Positions 63,651-64,000 of a stretch of 64,000 bases of DNA are shown here, in pieces. The DNA is taken from NCBI GenBank assembly GCA_046566065.1, contig JBKHXK010000011.1:1-64000 (forward strand), written 5' to 3'. The stretch is from MB1-2 sp046566065 (GTDB lineage Bacteria > Actinomycetota > CADDZG01 > WHSQ01). Position 1 is the first letter of the stretch, and each line of letters opens with the position of its first letter. The position numbers and the translations under genes are program-made. The notes under the pieces were generated by a model. It was not told the DNA's origin. It was given only the letters and a program-made list of their open reading frames with translations, and did no database searches.

Positions 63651-64000
63651 GTGAACCTGCCGTCAGCGCGCGGCCCCCTCACCGAGGGGCTCTTCGACGC
63701 GCTGGTCCTGGCTCCCGCCGACCTGCCCGTGCCGGACGACGTCGGCGACAACGCTCTCTTCTCCGACGACCTGCAGCTTGCCCTGCACGTCTGCTACGAG
63801 CTGCACTACCGGGGCTTCGACGACGTGTCCGACGAGTGGGAGTGGCACCCGCCGCTGATCGCCTACCGCCGGCGGCTGGAAGACGCCTTCGAACGAGAGC
63901 TGATCGACAAGCTGGGGGTCCTCGAAGCGGAACCGGCGGAGGTGGTCGCGAGGTTGAAAGAGATCGCCGACCGATCCGACGGCCCCTCGCTGTCTCGCTT
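63651..64000 (+). CDS. Iron-containing redox enzyme-like protein, 3' truncated by window
   Basis: A frame open from GTG 63651 (AAGGGAG upstream) to the window end: 116 residues. The stretch DDLQLALHVCYELHYRGFDDVSDEWEWHPPLIAYRRRLEDAFE matches the N-terminal region of actinobacterial iron-containing redox enzymes (heme-oxygenase-like four-helix fold). The metal-binding C-terminal half lies beyond the window. Confidence 0.7.
   Translation, partial: MNLPSARGPLTEGLFDALVLAPADLPVPDDVGDNALFSDDLQLALHVCYELHYRGFDDVSDEWEWHPPLIAYRRRLEDAFERELIDKLGVLEAEPAEVVARLKEIADRSDGPSLSR

Overview
The window is a gene-dense, high-GC chromosomal segment. It most likely comes from a deep-branching, possibly uncultured member of the Actinomycetota. 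Three things point there. The 23S/5S rRNA sequence has actinobacterial wording. Two conserved gene blocks follow Mycobacterium tuberculosis order: tlyA-nadK-recN-steA-mctB-pyrG-xerD-parA-scpA-scpB-rluB-cmk-der (Rv1694-Rv1713) and pgsA-gcvH-garA-merR-BFN-merR-gcvP (Rv1822-Rv1832). Many genes appear to have leaderless promoters. The glycine decarboxylase P-protein is split into two subunits, unlike in mycobacteria. No insertion sequence, prophage or CRISPR array was seen.

Layout. 1-830: the 3' part of a group I intron inserted at position L2593 of 23S rRNA, the 23S 3' exon, 5S rRNA and a terminator. 0.8-8.7 kb: secreted cupredoxins, Calx-beta proteins, a TPR protein, an MBL hydrolase and a lipid-kinase-like protein. 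8.7-15.4 kb (minus strand): a branched-chain amino-acid type ABC transporter operon led by a membrane-anchored secreted protein of unknown function. 15.5-18.8 kb: small membrane proteins, DUF1015, a rhomboid protease, a phasin-like protein and a 56-residue conserved-position gene. 18.8-30 kb: tlyA to mctB, running into a translationally coupled envelope cassette (murJ, a GT4 glycosyltransferase, an AlkP-like/polytopic protein and a MraY/WecA-like transferase). 30-35.4 kb: pyrG, ald, xerD, a DksA/TraR protein and deoB. 35.5-46.6 kb: parA with a ribbon-helix-helix partner, an M50 protease, trpS, scpAB, rluB, aroH, tyrA, aroA, cmk, der and tRNA-Pro. 46.6-58.8 kb: pgsA, a nucleotidyltransferase/phosphomannomutase-like fusion, the glycine cleavage genes interleaved with garA, two MerR genes, dacF, hpt and a BFN-domain gene. 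58.8-64 kb: two tandem PIG-V-like mannosyltransferases, a two-domain laccase, a cupredoxin/beta-helix protein and the start of an iron redox-enzyme-like gene.

The most unusual signal is a set of about 13 AT-rich tracts between 35.5 and 56 kb. They can be parsed as runs of 4-nt words beginning purine-pyrimidine (GTCG, ACAA, ATCT, ATCG, GTAG and similar) in continuous register. They lie in most of the larger gaps there, just ahead of parA, scpA, aroH, aroA, tRNA-Pro, gcvH, dacF and gcvPA. Two copies are embedded inside coding sequence. I saw none elsewhere in the window. Their restriction to the parA/RHH-scpAB neighbourhood suggests binding sites for a local DNA-binding or partition system, but that link is inference.

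A second theme is unusual translation initiation. trpS and mctB appear to start at CTG, a nuclease-like gene appears to start at ATC or CTG, and about ten genes show a TANNNT box 6-8 nt before the start codon.

All parsing was done by eye, without searches or alignments.
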